Positions 34,460 through 44,102 are shown, numbered from the stretch's first letter. The stretch is DNA of 54,251 nucleotides from Marivirga sp. ANT-B6 (GCA_001683905.1 LXQK01000027.1:1-54251), one strand, 5' to 3'. Notes: generated by a model from the letters alone, not told the origin. Made by a program: numbers and translations.

Positions 34460-35692
34460 ATGGCCTTAAATTATATTTGGATCAGCTTCTTTTTGATCGC
34501 CTTTGTCGTTGCCTTATTCAAGTTTTTGTTCTTGGGAGAGGTAGATATTTTTTACAGGCTGTATATCAGTACCACTGAAAATTCGAAGACTGGTTTTGAG
34601 ATTGCCCTCTATCTTACAGGGGTAATGTGCTTATGGCTGGGCATCATGCGTATTGGAGAGAAAGGTGGTATTGTGAACATATTAGGCAAGCTTGTTGGTC
34701 CGTTTCTTGCCAAACTTTTTCCCGAAATCCCCCGCAATCATCCGGCAATTGGCGCCATGATGATGAATTTCTCAGCCAATATGCTTGGCCTGGATAATGC
34801 GGCTACACCATTCGGCCTAAAAGCCATGGAAAGCATGCAGGAGCTTAACCCTAAGAAGGATACAGCTTCTAATGCGCAAATTATGTTCCTTGTATTAAAT
34901 ACCTCCGGGCTTACCATTCTGCCGATTACCGTGATGCTTTACCGCATGGAACGCGGTGCGGGTGACCCTTCAGATGTTTTTATACCGATTTTACTAGCCA
35001 CCTACTTTTCCACCATGGCAGGACTAATTGCGGTGTCCTTTTATCAAAAAATTAATCTTTTCAATAAAGTGGTCATGGCCTATATATTAGGGTTAGCTGC
35101 ATTTATTGCATTTGTAATATGGTATTTTTCGGGTTTGAGCCAGGAAAAAATAAGCACAATTTCTTCGGCAGCCAGTAACTTCTTTTTATTTTCCATCATC
35201 ATTCTATTCATCCTGCTGGCGATGAGAAAAAAGGTCAACGTATATGAAGAGTTCATTGAAGGTGCCAAAGAAGGATTTTCGATAGCTGTTAAAATTATAC
35301 CATATCTGGTAGCAATCCTGGTCGCGATTGGTGTATTTAGAGTTTCTGGGGCATTGGAAATTCTCATCGGCGGCATCAGCCAGGTTCTGACTTTTATGCA
35401 GATCAATACAGATTTTGTACCTGCCCTGCCTACTGCCTTTATGAAACCGTTGAGTGGCAGTGGGGCCAGAGGCATGATGTTAGATGCCATGACTACCTAT
35501 GGCCCCGACTCTTTTGTGGGTAAATTAACCTCGGTAATGCAGGGTTCTACTGAAACCACTTTTTATGTGTTAGCCGTCTATTTTGGTTCTGTAAACATCA
35601 AGAAAACAAGATATGCGGTAACGTGTGGCTTAATAGCAGATTTTGCCGGGATAATTGCCGCCATCCTCTTAAGCTATATGTTCTTCCATTGA
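34460..35692 (+). CDS. SpmA/SpmB fusion, nucleoside-recognition (gate) domain membrane protein
   Basis: A 410-residue polytopic membrane protein in which the spore-maturation proteins SpmA (N-terminal half) and SpmB (C-terminal half) are fused. Each half carries a nucleoside-recognition/gate domain: NFSANMLGLDNAATPFGLKAMESMQELNP, and ALPTAFMKPLSGSGARGMMLDAMTTYGPDSFVGKLTSVMQGSTETTFYVLAVYFGS. The organism is not a spore former, so the function is different from that in Bacillus; transport of a small solute is a plausible guess. Monocistronic. Confidence 0.9.
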   Translation: MALNYIWISFFLIAFVVALFKFLFLGEVDIFYRLYISTTENSKTGFEIALYLTGVMCLWLGIMRIGEKGGIVNILGKLVGPFLAKLFPEIPRNHPAIGAMMMNFSANMLGLDNAATPFGLKAMESMQELNPKKDTASNAQIMFLVLNTSGLTILPITVMLYRMERGAGDPSDVFIPILLATYFSTMAGLIAVSFYQKINLFNKVVMAYILGLAAFIAFVIWYFSGLSQEKISTISSAASNFFLFSIIILFILLAMRKKVNVYEEFIEGAKEGFSIAVKIIPYLVAILVAIGVFRVSGALEILIGGISQVLTFMQINTDFVPALPTAFMKPLSGSGARGMMLDAMTTYGPDSFVGKLTSVMQGSTETTFYVLAVYFGSVNIKKTRYAVTCGLIADFAGIIAAILLSYMFFH

Positions 35693-36158
35693 AAGGTAAC
35701 GCTTGAAGGAATACACAATGGCCATTAATCACCATGACTGGATAATTGATCAATCCTTTCGTCCATGATTACTTTGCCGAAAATGATCCTATCCGAATAA
35801 TTTTGATAAATGTATTCTCTCTCTCATCCATTACCCTGTCCTGTAACGTCATGATGACAAGCGACTTTAATTTTATTCCCTGAAGCTAATTTTCTGGAAT
35901 GACAAAAATTAAGACCGGCAGGTTTTCCGCAACTGGCATTACCTGCTCGGCGCTTAGCCCAATTTATTCCCTATTCCCTGTAAGAGTAAGAAATCATTTT
36001 TACCATCATAAAGTAGACCGACCGCAGTTACAAGGCGTAACAGATTTAAAAAAAAACCAGCTTCTTTTGCGGAGAATCAAGTAGGTTGTCAGTCGTTGGC
36101 ATATCCGACACGTCAGTATTGTTAGCGCGTTCAAAAAAATTTAATGTGCCAACAATTA
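35693..36158. other. Gene-free stretch, possibly decayed coding sequence
   Basis: A 466-base gap. The only ORF-track entry (61 aa, 35899-36084, plus) looks random. On the minus strand short open stretches in shifting frames read as protein-like (for example QDRVMDERENTFIKIIRIGSF, followed in another frame by KVIMDERIDQLSSHGD, and upstream VAENLPVLIFVIPEN). They are interrupted by stops and frame changes. This may be a degraded gene, but no family can be named with confidence. No RNA gene or repeat was recognised. Confidence 0.25.
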
Positions 36159-36395
36159 CTATGAGCTACCATATGCCGGCTTATCGATATCGGGTTTATC
36201 GGTGTTTCTGTTTCTATTGGTAACATATAATTTATCGGTATCAGGATTTCCTTCCTCATCAGTGTATTTATTGGCTATCCGTTCCTCTCTTTCCAATGCA
36301 TCACTATCCTGCTGTTTTACTTCTGCTTTATCTTTTTCAGAACCTGAAGGTTTACCTTTACTTACCCCACCGTCGTTTTTAGATTTGTATGGCAT
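36159..36395 (-). CDS. Small disordered hydrophilic protein, unknown
   Basis: A 78-residue, highly charged protein without hydrophobic core: KSKNDGGVSKGKPSGSEKDKAE, then EREERIANKYTDEEGNPDTDKLYVTNRNRNTDKPDIDKPAYG. Rich in Lys, Asp, Asn, Gly and Ser and predicted by eye to be disordered. No known family recognised. Similar short proteins with stress-protein-like composition occur in Sphingobacteriales. It sits alone in a gene-poor region. Confidence 0.6.
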   Translation of the reverse strand: MPYKSKNDGGVSKGKPSGSEKDKAEVKQQDSDALEREERIANKYTDEEGNPDTDKLYVTNRNRNTDKPDIDKPAYGSS

Positions 36396-36525
36396 GATGT
36401 TCGATTTTATGATTTTTGAATATTATTTACATTTATAACATAATTGTTTACCATAAGTTTTTTATTTTCTTCGCATAAAAACCAAAAAATAAGCCTCAGT
36501 TAAAATAATAATAATTTTATAGTAA

Positions 36526-36537
36526 TTTCGTACGAAA
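36526..36537. repeat. 12-base palindrome upstream of the DUF7832-like gene
   Basis: TTTCGTACGAAA is a perfect palindrome. The following 45 bases repeat the elements ACGAAA, ACGAG, TTTCGAG and TTTCGT as an imperfect inverted repeat (about 36531-36578). It lies about 200 bases before the gene and may be an operator or RNA hairpin. Confidence 0.35.
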
Positions 36538-36738
36538 AATACGAGAAAATTTAGACAAAGTTTCGAGTAAAATTTCGTCAATACCGGCTCAAAAAAGCAA
36601 GATATGGCAGTAAAAACACTTATAAATGGCGTAAGATAAAACTTGAAATTGCAATTGTTTATACAGCTAATTTACACAAATTGGGTTACTAAATCACTTG
36701 AAACCATATCTATATACAAATGCCAAAATACAAGTTTT

Positions 36739-37188
36739 ATGATCGAGAAGAAGCCTGCCATTGAAAAAACCATTTATGATAATGCCAAAAACCATTTTCT
36801 AGGAAACTTTCCAGAGTCTCTTCCTATCGAACAAGCTTATGTACATATAGGTATGTTTTTAGGTTGGATGATAGAGAAAGAAATGTTTTCAGAATATTTT
36901 GAGGAAGAAACTGAAACTCAAATCTATAGATTTAAAAACCGAGACGTCTCATGTACTGTCTTAAGTGAGATTTGGGATGGATACCTGGGCTATGAGTTGT
37001 TCAATAAAGAAGGAAATATGTTTGCCTACTATTACTATGGTAGTGGTATTTATAAAAAAGACTACCAGACGCTACTGGCTACAGACCTTCCATCTATCTA
37101 TCACGTAAAAGACACCTGGGAAAATTATGCTATAGTAGCAGGGAAAATTTCTCAAAGATATCATGAATGGAAAGAATTGATCAGTTAA
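36739..37188 (+). CDS. DUF7832-like small soluble protein
   Basis: About 149 residues from the ATG at 36739 (MIEKKPAIEKTIYDNA). The ORF-track start at 36643 adds 32 residues that look non-homologous. The motif FPESLPIEQAYVHIGMFLGWMIEKEMFSEYF is typical of a family (DUF7832 type, from memory) of cytoplasmic proteins with an SxxQAxxHIGMFxxWxI block, some of which are found beside polymorphic toxins as possible immunity proteins. No toxin gene is adjacent here. Aromatic-rich C-terminal half. Function unknown. Convergent with tex. Confidence 0.65.
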   Translation: MIEKKPAIEKTIYDNAKNHFLGNFPESLPIEQAYVHIGMFLGWMIEKEMFSEYFEEETETQIYRFKNRDVSCTVLSEIWDGYLGYELFNKEGNMFAYYYYGSGIYKKDYQTLLATDLPSIYHVKDTWENYAIVAGKISQRYHEWKELIS

Positions 37189-37220
37189 TCGTTCGCTCAC
37201 AAAGCGACCGTAAAAAATTG

Positions 37221-37253
37221 AAAAGGCCGTTCCAATTATGGAGCGGCTCTTTC
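37221..37253. terminator. Bidirectional terminator between DUF7832-like gene and tex
   Basis: AAAGGCCGTTCC and GGAGCGGCTCTTT form an imperfect hairpin with a 6-base loop in the convergent gap, flanked by A- and T-runs. Confidence 0.55.
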
Positions 37254-37279
37254 GTTGTAACCATTTCAAATCCAATAAA

Positions 37280-39604
37280 CTACCTAAATTTGCCTTTAAG
37301 CATTTCGAGCATCTTTTGCATATCCTGTGGATCTTCCTGCTTTTTCTTCGACGGCATTTTTTCCTGAATAGGTTTAGCGTTATTTCGAGGTTTTTCTTTT
37401 GTCTTATTCAAATGAGAAGGGCTACTCTTCCCAACTCCCAAATTTTTATCCCTGGGTTTTTCAGCAGAAAAAGGATCCTTTTTTAACGATAACGATATCC
37501 GCTTACGGGCAGCATCAACCTCCAAAACCGTCACTTCTACTTTTTGCTGCACTGATAGGATGGTCGCTGGGTTGCTTACAAATTGATCTGAAACATGACT
37601 TACATGTACCAGGCCATCCTGGTGTACACCGATATCGACAAAGGCGCCGAAATTCGTGATATTGGTTACGATTCCTGGGAGTTTCATACCTACCGTTAAA
37701 TCTTCCATATGGTTAACACCCTCCATAAAGGAAAAGATCTCAAATTTTTCGCGTGGATCTCTGCCAGGTTTGGCAAGCTCCTGCATAATATCCGTCAAGG
37801 TTGGTAAACCTATATCCTGATTGACATATTTCTTAAGATCAACTTTACTTCTCAGTACATCCTGGGCGATCAATTCATCCACAGAACAGTTCAAATCTTT
37901 GGCAATATTCTCTACCGTTTGATATCGCTCGGGGTGTACTGCGCTCCGATCGAGCGGATTCACAGCATCAGAAATACGCAGAAATCCTGCTGCTTGCTCA
38001 AAGGCTTTGTCGCCTAGCCGAGGCACTTTTCGCAGTGCTTCCCTATCTTTAAAGGGGCCGTTTTCATTCCGATAGATAACGATGTTTTGGGCAAGCTGCG
38101 GACCAAGTCCTGAAACGTAGGTAAGCAGCTGTCTACTTGCCAAATTCACTTCCACACCAACAGCATTCACACAACTCATTACCACATCATCGAGACTTTG
38201 CTTTAGTGCTGTTTGATCAACATCATGTTGATACTGTCCTACTCCTATAGACTTGGGGTCAAGTTTGACAAGTTCAGCCAGGGGATCCATCAGTCGCCGC
38301 CCAATAGAGACGGCACCTCTTACGGTGACATCCTGATCGGGAAACTCCTCCCGCGCGATATCTGAGGCAGAGTAGATCGAGGCACCACTCTCATTGACCA
38401 TTACCGTGGTGATGTGCTTTGGCAAGGCCAGGCTTTCAATAAAACTTTCGGTCTCCCTACTAGCTGTTCCGTTGCCTATTGCGATGGCTTCGATATCAAA
38501 TTTTTCGCAAAAATACTTTACAAGCGCGCCTGATTCCTTTACCTTCTTCTGAGGCTCATTGGGGTAAATCGCCTCAAAATGTAAAAGTTTCCCTTGCTTA
38601 TCCAGGCACACCAACTTACAACCGGTACGAAAGCCAGGATCCAGCGCCATCACGTTTTTCTGGCCCAAAGGTGCCGACAACAACAGCTGCCTAAGATTGG
38701 ACGCAAAAACACCAATGGCATCATCATCCGCCTTCTTTTTAGTGCTAATACGCACATCAGTTTCAATCGATGGTTTTAATAACCTTCTATAGCTGTCTTT
38801 AATAGCCACTTCCACTTGTTTTGCTGCCTCGTTGGTCCCTTTCACGAAATGATCTTGAAGTACAGAGAGGCTATCTTCCTCGGGTGGAGCGGTATCAAGC
38901 ATAAGAATAGATTCCTTTTCGCCTCGACGCATGGCCAATACCCGATGAGACGGTGCTTTGGCAATAGGCTCTTCCAGGTCAAAATAATCCTTAAATTTCT
39001 GCCCCTCTTCTTCTTTTCCAGCGATTACTTTGGACTTAAAGACACCTTTCCTGATAAAGAGATCTCTAATCCTGGACCGGGCCTCGGGTTCCTCGTTGAT
39101 CCACTCTGCCACAATATCCCGAGCCCCCTGCAATGCTTCATCCACGTTGTTGACGCCGGCTGTTGGATTTACAAAATTTTCTGCTTCCTTCACCACGCTG
39201 CCTGCTACCTGGTCAAAAATAAGTTTGGCCAAAGGTTCAAGCCCTTTCTCCCTGGCTACGGTAGCCTTGGTTCTTCGCTTTGGTTTGTATGGAAGATAAA
39301 TATCCTCCAGAACGGCCATAGTCTCTACGTCTTCGATTTTCTTTTGTAGTTCGGGTGTCAGTTTTTCCTGCTCCTGCAATGACTTCAAAATGGCAGCTTT
39401 TCGCTTGTCCAACTCTCGCAACTGGATAATTCTATCCCTGATCTGGGTGATCGCCACCTCATCTAAACTCCCGGTAACTTCTTTTCTATACCTGGAAATA
39501 AAAGGTACTGTACCGCCTTCATCCAGTAGGGTGATCGTAGCGGCAACTTGCTTGGATTGAATATTTAACTCGGAAGCTATCTTATGAAAATAATCGGCAT
39601 GCAT
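37280..39604 (-). CDS. tex: Tex-family RNA-binding transcriptional accessory protein
   Basis: A 774-residue nucleic-acid-binding protein related to Spt6. Order of domains: Tex N-terminal HTH-like region (VPFISRYRKEVTGSLDEVAITQIRDR), YqgF/RNase H-like domain (MALDPGFRTGCKLVCLDKQGKLL), helix-hairpin-helix region (LASRQLLTYVSGLGPQLAQNIV), and an S1 RNA-binding domain (GIVTNITNFGAFVDIGVHQDGLVHVSHVS). A Lys/Pro-rich basic tail of about 60 residues closes it. It associates with transcription and RNA; precise role unresolved. Likely last gene of sixA, arginase-family, tex in the same direction. Confidence 0.96.
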   Translation of the reverse strand: MHADYFHKIASELNIQSKQVAATITLLDEGGTVPFISRYRKEVTGSLDEVAITQIRDRIIQLRELDKRKAAILKSLQEQEKLTPELQKKIEDVETMAVLEDIYLPYKPKRRTKATVAREKGLEPLAKLIFDQVAGSVVKEAENFVNPTAGVNNVDEALQGARDIVAEWINEEPEARSRIRDLFIRKGVFKSKVIAGKEEEGQKFKDYFDLEEPIAKAPSHRVLAMRRGEKESILMLDTAPPEEDSLSVLQDHFVKGTNEAAKQVEVAIKDSYRRLLKPSIETDVRISTKKKADDDAIGVFASNLRQLLLSAPLGQKNVMALDPGFRTGCKLVCLDKQGKLLHFEAIYPNEPQKKVKESGALVKYFCEKFDIEAIAIGNGTASRETESFIESLALPKHITTVMVNESGASIYSASDIAREEFPDQDVTVRGAVSIGRRLMDPLAELVKLDPKSIGVGQYQHDVDQTALKQSLDDVVMSCVNAVGVEVNLASRQLLTYVSGLGPQLAQNIVIYRNENGPFKDREALRKVPRLGDKAFEQAAGFLRISDAVNPLDRSAVHPERYQTVENIAKDLNCSVDELIAQDVLRSKVDLKKYVNQDIGLPTLTDIMQELAKPGRDPREKFEIFSFMEGVNHMEDLTVGMKLPGIVTNITNFGAFVDIGVHQDGLVHVSHVSDQFVSNPATILSVQQKVEVTVLEVDAARKRISLSLKKDPFSAEKPRDKNLGVGKSSPSHLNKTKEKPRNNAKPIQEKMPSKKKQEDPQDMQKMLEMLKGKFR

Positions 39605-39812
39605 AGGTAAGGGAATTGTATTCTTTAATGATGAAGCACAAAATTATGGATTATGAACAATTAACTTCTACTATTTTGCAAAAAATTAGTTTGTTGAGTG
39701 GAGAATCGTTCAATGCTAGAATAAATCATGTCGTTTCCGCAGATCAATCATCAATTTTTAAAAAGAAGCAAACATCAATGAGGATATTTTACCGTAAGCC
39801 AGCTTGCTACCT

Positions 39813-40880
39813 CTACCTGAAAGAAAGCTTCTGTTGAGAGACAGCCATCAGATTGGCCAGTCGATACAATACCCTGGCGCCGACATTGCCGTCCCACGCT
39901 CCTTCGTCGCCTGGTGCCACCTCGCAAAGATCGAAACCTATGATTTTTCTACCACTTCTCACCAATGTTTTAAGGAGGTACATAGCCTCTTCAAACTCGA
40001 ACCCACCTGCTACTGGCGTGCCCGTATGGGGGCAAAGCTTAGGGTCAAGCCCATCGATATCAAAACTTATATAGACATGAGACGGCAACGTGGCAACCAT
40101 TTCCTGGCACAAATTCTTCCAACTTTCACCCTCAAACATGCGTTCTTTCAGATTACGGTCGAGGTAGGTCACAATTCTTCCGGCAGATGCTTCCACCATA
40201 GCCGCCTCCGTTTCGGCATAGTCGCGGATACCGACCTGTACCAACTTGCTTACGCTGGCGAATTTTAGCGCGTTATACATGATAGAGGCATGAGAATATT
40301 GGAACCCTTCATAAGAATCTCTTAGATCGGCATGGGCATCAATTTGCAAAATGCCAAAATCGGCATACTGTTCCGTAAGTGCATCGATCAAGCCTAAGGG
40401 TGTGCTATGGTCCCCACCAAGAACACCAACCATTTTACCTCCTGCAAGCTCCTTTTTTGCCTGGCTTTTTACCCATTCATTTAGCGAAACAGAATCCTCG
40501 TTTACCTCGCGTGGAATACCTTGCAGTTCTTTTGCCGCAGCCGCGGGCTCACCTGCCTCCAACCACCTGATATGTCGCGCTGCTGTTTCTCTTAACCTGT
40601 CACTTTCCCGGCGCCACTCAAAAGAGATGGGCAGCATAGCGATACCTAATTTCCACGCATCGGGAATATCATCTATATATAGGTCGAGCTGTGATGATGC
40701 ATTTTTAGTAGCCATCGGTCCATCAGCGGCACCGGAGCTGTAAGACACCGTCACCTCCCAGGGAACGGGTATGAGGACGAGTTGTGCATTTTCGGTAGTA
40801 AATGGCAAGCCAAACAACGCCCCAGCAGCACCGACACCACTCGGATCAAAGGTTTCAAATATAGCTTCTCTCGAATCCAA
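39813..40880 (-). CDS. Arginase/agmatinase/formimidoylglutamase family ureohydrolase
   Basis: A 355-residue binuclear-manganese hydrolase. Metal-site motifs: GGDHSTPLGLIDAL, QIDAHADLRDSYEGFQYSHAS and SFDIDGLDPKLCPHTGTPVAGGF, giving the expected His and Asp ligands. The superfamily hydrolyses guanidino or formimino groups (arginine, agmatine, formiminoglutamate). The subfamily cannot be fixed by reading; Bacteroidota homologs are often annotated agmatinase-family or formimidoylglutamase. The N-terminal 60 residues (FDPSGVGAAGALFGLPFT..) fit the longer branch. No histidine-degradation or polyamine gene is adjacent. Confidence 0.88.
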   Translation of the reverse strand: MDSREAIFETFDPSGVGAAGALFGLPFTTENAQLVLIPVPWEVTVSYSSGAADGPMATKNASSQLDLYIDDIPDAWKLGIAMLPISFEWRRESDRLRETAARHIRWLEAGEPAAAAKELQGIPREVNEDSVSLNEWVKSQAKKELAGGKMVGVLGGDHSTPLGLIDALTEQYADFGILQIDAHADLRDSYEGFQYSHASIMYNALKFASVSKLVQVGIRDYAETEAAMVEASAGRIVTYLDRNLKERMFEGESWKNLCQEMVATLPSHVYISFDIDGLDPKLCPHTGTPVAGGFEFEEAMYLLKTLVRSGRKIIGFDLCEVAPGDEGAWDGNVGARVLYRLANLMAVSQQKLSFR

Positions 40881-40961
40881 AACTTAAAGTTTTTAGCGTA
40901 TGAAATAAACATGTTAAATAAAAAGGCAACCCTTCTATTAAATCCATACAACTTCAGGATC

Positions 40962-41462
40962 TCATTCTTGTTCCTTTAAAGGAACATCATAGGATTTCAA
41001 TTGGGCATTGGCTTCAGATATCTCTCTCCAGGCGCCCACCTGAAAATCGATTTCTACAATCCCTCCCGGTTGGATCGATCCTATATTTTGCTTTGTGATA
41101 AACTCTGCAAAATATGAAAACGAGGGATTATGGCCTATCAGGATGACCCGGCTCCAGCTATCACTGAGCGCATTGATTAAATTAAGCAAGGTTCGGGCGG
41201 AGGCTTCGTACAGATCCTCATCGTATATTATACTTTCATGATCAAACTTCATTTGCTCGGCCATCAACTCGGCTGTTCTCCGGGCCCTTTCAGCATGGCT
41301 TGAAATAATAATATCAGGTTTTTGATGTTTTTCGATAAATTTTCCGCCAATTCTCGAGGCATCGCTAAACCCTCTCGCGGTTAAAGCACGGTGGACATCG
41401 GTCTGTCTTCCAGTATTTTCTACTGCTTGTGTATGTCGCACAAGAAATAATTTCTTAGCCAT
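40962..41462 (-). CDS. sixA: SixA-type phosphohistidine phosphatase
   Basis: A 166-residue member of the histidine phosphatase superfamily. The catalytic RHG-type motif reads LVRHTQAVENTGRQTDVHRALTARG, the second histidine lies in ISSHAERARRTAELM, and the third in VILIGHNPSFSYFAEF. SixA removes phosphate from HPt domains of phosphorelays; other members act on small molecules, so the substrate is inferred. Lies 81 bases upstream of the arginase-family gene on the same strand. Confidence 0.88.
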   Translation of the reverse strand: MAKKLFLVRHTQAVENTGRQTDVHRALTARGFSDASRIGGKFIEKHQKPDIIISSHAERARRTAELMAEQMKFDHESIIYDEDLYEASARTLLNLINALSDSWSRVILIGHNPSFSYFAEFITKQNIGSIQPGGIVEIDFQVGAWREISEANAQLKSYDVPLKEQE

Positions 41463-41601
41463 AAATGATGAATTCTTTTTCTCCTATATCCAAAATTGTG
41501 GCTAAATATAACCAATCATTGCTGATAAAATTTGGCTTCTTTGCATTTTTCAATAAAATTTAATGATATTTGGAAATTCCCATTTTATTAAATTTTCTCT
41601 T

Positions 41602-43929
41602 ATGTCAAAAAATCTTGTAATCGTAGAGTCCCCCGCAAAAGCAAAAACGATTGAAGGCTATCTAGGTAAAGACTATAAAGTTGCTTCAAGTTACGGGCAT
41701 GTGAGGGATCTTCCGAAGGATGATAGTGCCATAGATATAGAAAATGGATTTAAGCCAACATACGCAATCACTGCCGATAAAGTAGATGTTATAAAGCAGC
41801 TAAAGAAGATGTGTAAGGAGGCTGAAATGGTTTACCTGGCGAGTGATGATGACCGTGAAGGAGAGGCCATTTCCTGGCACCTTAAAGAAGCTCTGGGCCT
41901 CAATGACACCAACACCAGGAGAATAGTATTTAGAGAAATAACAAAGAATGCCATATTAAATGCCATACAATCACCACGGGGTATCGATCTTGACCTGGTA
42001 AATGCACAACAGGCAAGGCGTATTCTGGACAGGCTCGTTGGTTTTGAACTCTCCCCTATTCTATGGAAAAAAATTAAAACAGGACTTTCTGCCGGGCGTG
42101 TGCAATCAGTGGCCGTACGCTTTGTGGTAGATAGAGAGAGGGAGATCGATAAGTTTAATGCCAAGTCTTCTTATAAAGTAACTGCAACGTTTGTACTTGA
42201 AAAGGGAAAAATCCTTTCAGCTGACTTAAGCGAAAGGTTTCCAACAGAAGAAGAAGCTCAGGTTTTCTTGCAGAAATGTGTTGGAGCAGCCTATGCCATT
42301 ACCAATCTGGAAAAGAAGCCCGCTAAAAAGACACCTGCACCGCCCTTTACTACGTCTACACTACAGCAGGAGGCAGGCAGAAAGCTAGGCTTTTCCGTCG
42401 CTCAAACGATGACCCTGGCACAGCGGCTCTACGAAGCGGGAAAGATCTCCTACATGAGAACGGATTCTCTCAACCTGTCGGAAGATGCTATCCAAAGTGC
42501 CAGCAATGAAATAGGAAAAGCTTATGGAAAAGAGTTCATTCATACCAGGCATTTTAAAACAAAATCTTCATCAGCGCAGGAAGCTCACGAAGCCATACGC
42601 CCTACCAATTTTGCTGAACATGAAGTAGATGGCGAAAGAAATGAGCAAAGACTTTACGACCTGATTTGGAAACGTGCCATTGCCTCGCAAATGGCAGATG
42701 CAGAGCTGGAAAAAACCATCGCCACCATCGGCATCTCCACTGTTCCGCAAACACTAACTGCTAGCGGCGAGGTCATCAAGTTTGAAGGCTTTCTGAAGGT
42801 ATACATGGAGTCTCATGATGACGATGAGGAGGAAGAAGAAGACGATAAAAAGGGCATGTTACCGCCCTTAAACGTGGGCCAGGCACTGGATTTAAACAAA
42901 ATGCTGGCCCGACAGGGTTTCACCCGACCACCAGCCCGGTATACAGAAGCAAGTCTGGTAAAGAAACTGGAAGAAATGGGAATAGGACGACCATCAACCT
43001 ATGCACCTACGATTTCAACTATCCAAAAACGAGGTTATATCATCAAAGAAAGTAGAGATGGCAAAGAGCGAAAATACGGCGAAATTACCCTTCAAAACGA
43101 CGTCATCAAAAATGTAGAAGCTGTAGAAATCACAGGTACAGAAAAAAATAAGCTCTTCCCTACCAACATTGCTATGGTAGTAAATGATTTTTTAGTAGAG
43201 CATTTCCCTAATGTGATTGACTTTTCTTTTACTGCTACGGTGGAAAAAGAATTTGACGAAATTGCCAATGGTGAAAAGCAATGGGATAAGATGATTGACA
43301 ATTTTTATAGCCAATTCCATCCTAAAGTTACCAGAACTGAGAATATTGAGCGATCATCGGTAGGCTCATCCCGGGAGATTGGCAAAGATCCTAAAACAGG
43401 AAAACCAGTGATAGCCAGGCTGGGAAAATTTGGACCTCTGGTACAAATCGGCGATAGCGAGGATGAGGAGAAACCATTGTTTGCAAGTCTAAGAAAAGGC
43501 CAGTTCATAGAAAATATTACTATGGAAGATGCGATGGAATTGTTTAAGCTCCCACGTGAGATTGGAGCGTTCGAAGAAACCCCCATGGTAGCAGCCATTG
43601 GCAGGTTTGGCCCTTACATCAGGCATGATAGTAAATTTTATTCCCTTGGAAAAGAGGATGATCCGCTGAGCATAACCTCAGACAGAGCAATTGAACTTAT
43701 CCAGGACAAAAGAAAAGCAGACGCTGAAAAACACATAAAGTCATTTGAAGAGAATCCTGAAGTGCAGATTCTCAATGGTCGCTGGGGACCTTATATTAAA
43801 GTGGGAAAGAAAAATGTGAAAATTCCCAAAGACAAAGAGCCCTCATCACTTACTTTGGCAGAATGTATTGAACTTTCAGAAAAACCACAACCTAAAAAAG
43901 GCAAGTTTGCCAAGAAGAAAAAAGGATAG
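41602..43929 (+). CDS. topA: DNA topoisomerase I
   Basis: Type IA topoisomerase that relaxes negative supercoils. The family N-terminus MSKNLVIVESPAKAKTIEGYLG fixes the start at 41602 rather than 41563, giving 775 residues. TOPRIM domain with the DDDREGEAISWHL metal site, catalytic tyrosine in GKISYMRTDSLNLS, and HEAIRPT. The C-terminus has repeated TopoI C-terminal beta modules (ARLGKFGPLVQIGDSEDEEKPLFASL, AAIGRFGPYIRHDSKFYSL, LNGRWGPYIKVGKKNVKIP) and a basic KKGKFAKKKKG tail. The four-cysteine zinc fingers of E. coli TopA are absent, as expected in this phylum. Confidence 0.97.
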   Translation: MSKNLVIVESPAKAKTIEGYLGKDYKVASSYGHVRDLPKDDSAIDIENGFKPTYAITADKVDVIKQLKKMCKEAEMVYLASDDDREGEAISWHLKEALGLNDTNTRRIVFREITKNAILNAIQSPRGIDLDLVNAQQARRILDRLVGFELSPILWKKIKTGLSAGRVQSVAVRFVVDREREIDKFNAKSSYKVTATFVLEKGKILSADLSERFPTEEEAQVFLQKCVGAAYAITNLEKKPAKKTPAPPFTTSTLQQEAGRKLGFSVAQTMTLAQRLYEAGKISYMRTDSLNLSEDAIQSASNEIGKAYGKEFIHTRHFKTKSSSAQEAHEAIRPTNFAEHEVDGERNEQRLYDLIWKRAIASQMADAELEKTIATIGISTVPQTLTASGEVIKFEGFLKVYMESHDDDEEEEEDDKKGMLPPLNVGQALDLNKMLARQGFTRPPARYTEASLVKKLEEMGIGRPSTYAPTISTIQKRGYIIKESRDGKERKYGEITLQNDVIKNVEAVEITGTEKNKLFPTNIAMVVNDFLVEHFPNVIDFSFTATVEKEFDEIANGEKQWDKMIDNFYSQFHPKVTRTENIERSSVGSSREIGKDPKTGKPVIARLGKFGPLVQIGDSEDEEKPLFASLRKGQFIENITMEDAMELFKLPREIGAFEETPMVAAIGRFGPYIRHDSKFYSLGKEDDPLSITSDRAIELIQDKRKADAEKHIKSFEENPEVQILNGRWGPYIKVGKKNVKIPKDKEPSSLTLAECIELSEKPQPKKGKFAKKKKG

Positions 43930-43956
43930 CCGGTGGCTGTTTTCTTCTTTTTTTAA
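43928..43956 (+). terminator. Weak terminator at topA stop
   Basis: AGCC-GGT-GGCT, overlapping the topA stop codon, is followed by a T-rich run (GTTTTCTTCTTTTTTT). The stem is short, so the call is tentative. Confidence 0.4.
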
Positions 43957-44078
43957 ATCGTTTTAAAAAAGTGTTCAGCCCCACCACTACATTACTTGCG
44001 CACTTCAGATCAATACCTTACATAGGTTTTGATTGCAGGGTTTTAGCGCTTAATTTATGCTCTAAATAAGATATTCTT

Positions 44079-44099
44079 GAATAGTTATTTAGACTATTC
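44079..44099. promoter_or_regulatory. Inverted repeat just before the sensor gene
   Basis: GAATAGT-N7-ACTATTC is a perfect inverted repeat ending 3 bases before the ATG at 44103. It could be an operator or an RNA hairpin that masks the start codon. Confidence 0.4.
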
Positions 44100-44102
44100 C
44101 AC

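Noticed and set aside
38816-39349. 177-aa plus-strand ORF inside tex
   Set aside because: Long but entirely antisense to the conserved Tex coding frame; amino-acid composition is atypical for a real protein.
39616-39837. 73-aa plus-strand ORF between tex and the arginase-family gene
   Set aside because: Overlaps the 3' end of the arginase-family gene, has no domain, and the composition looks non-coding.
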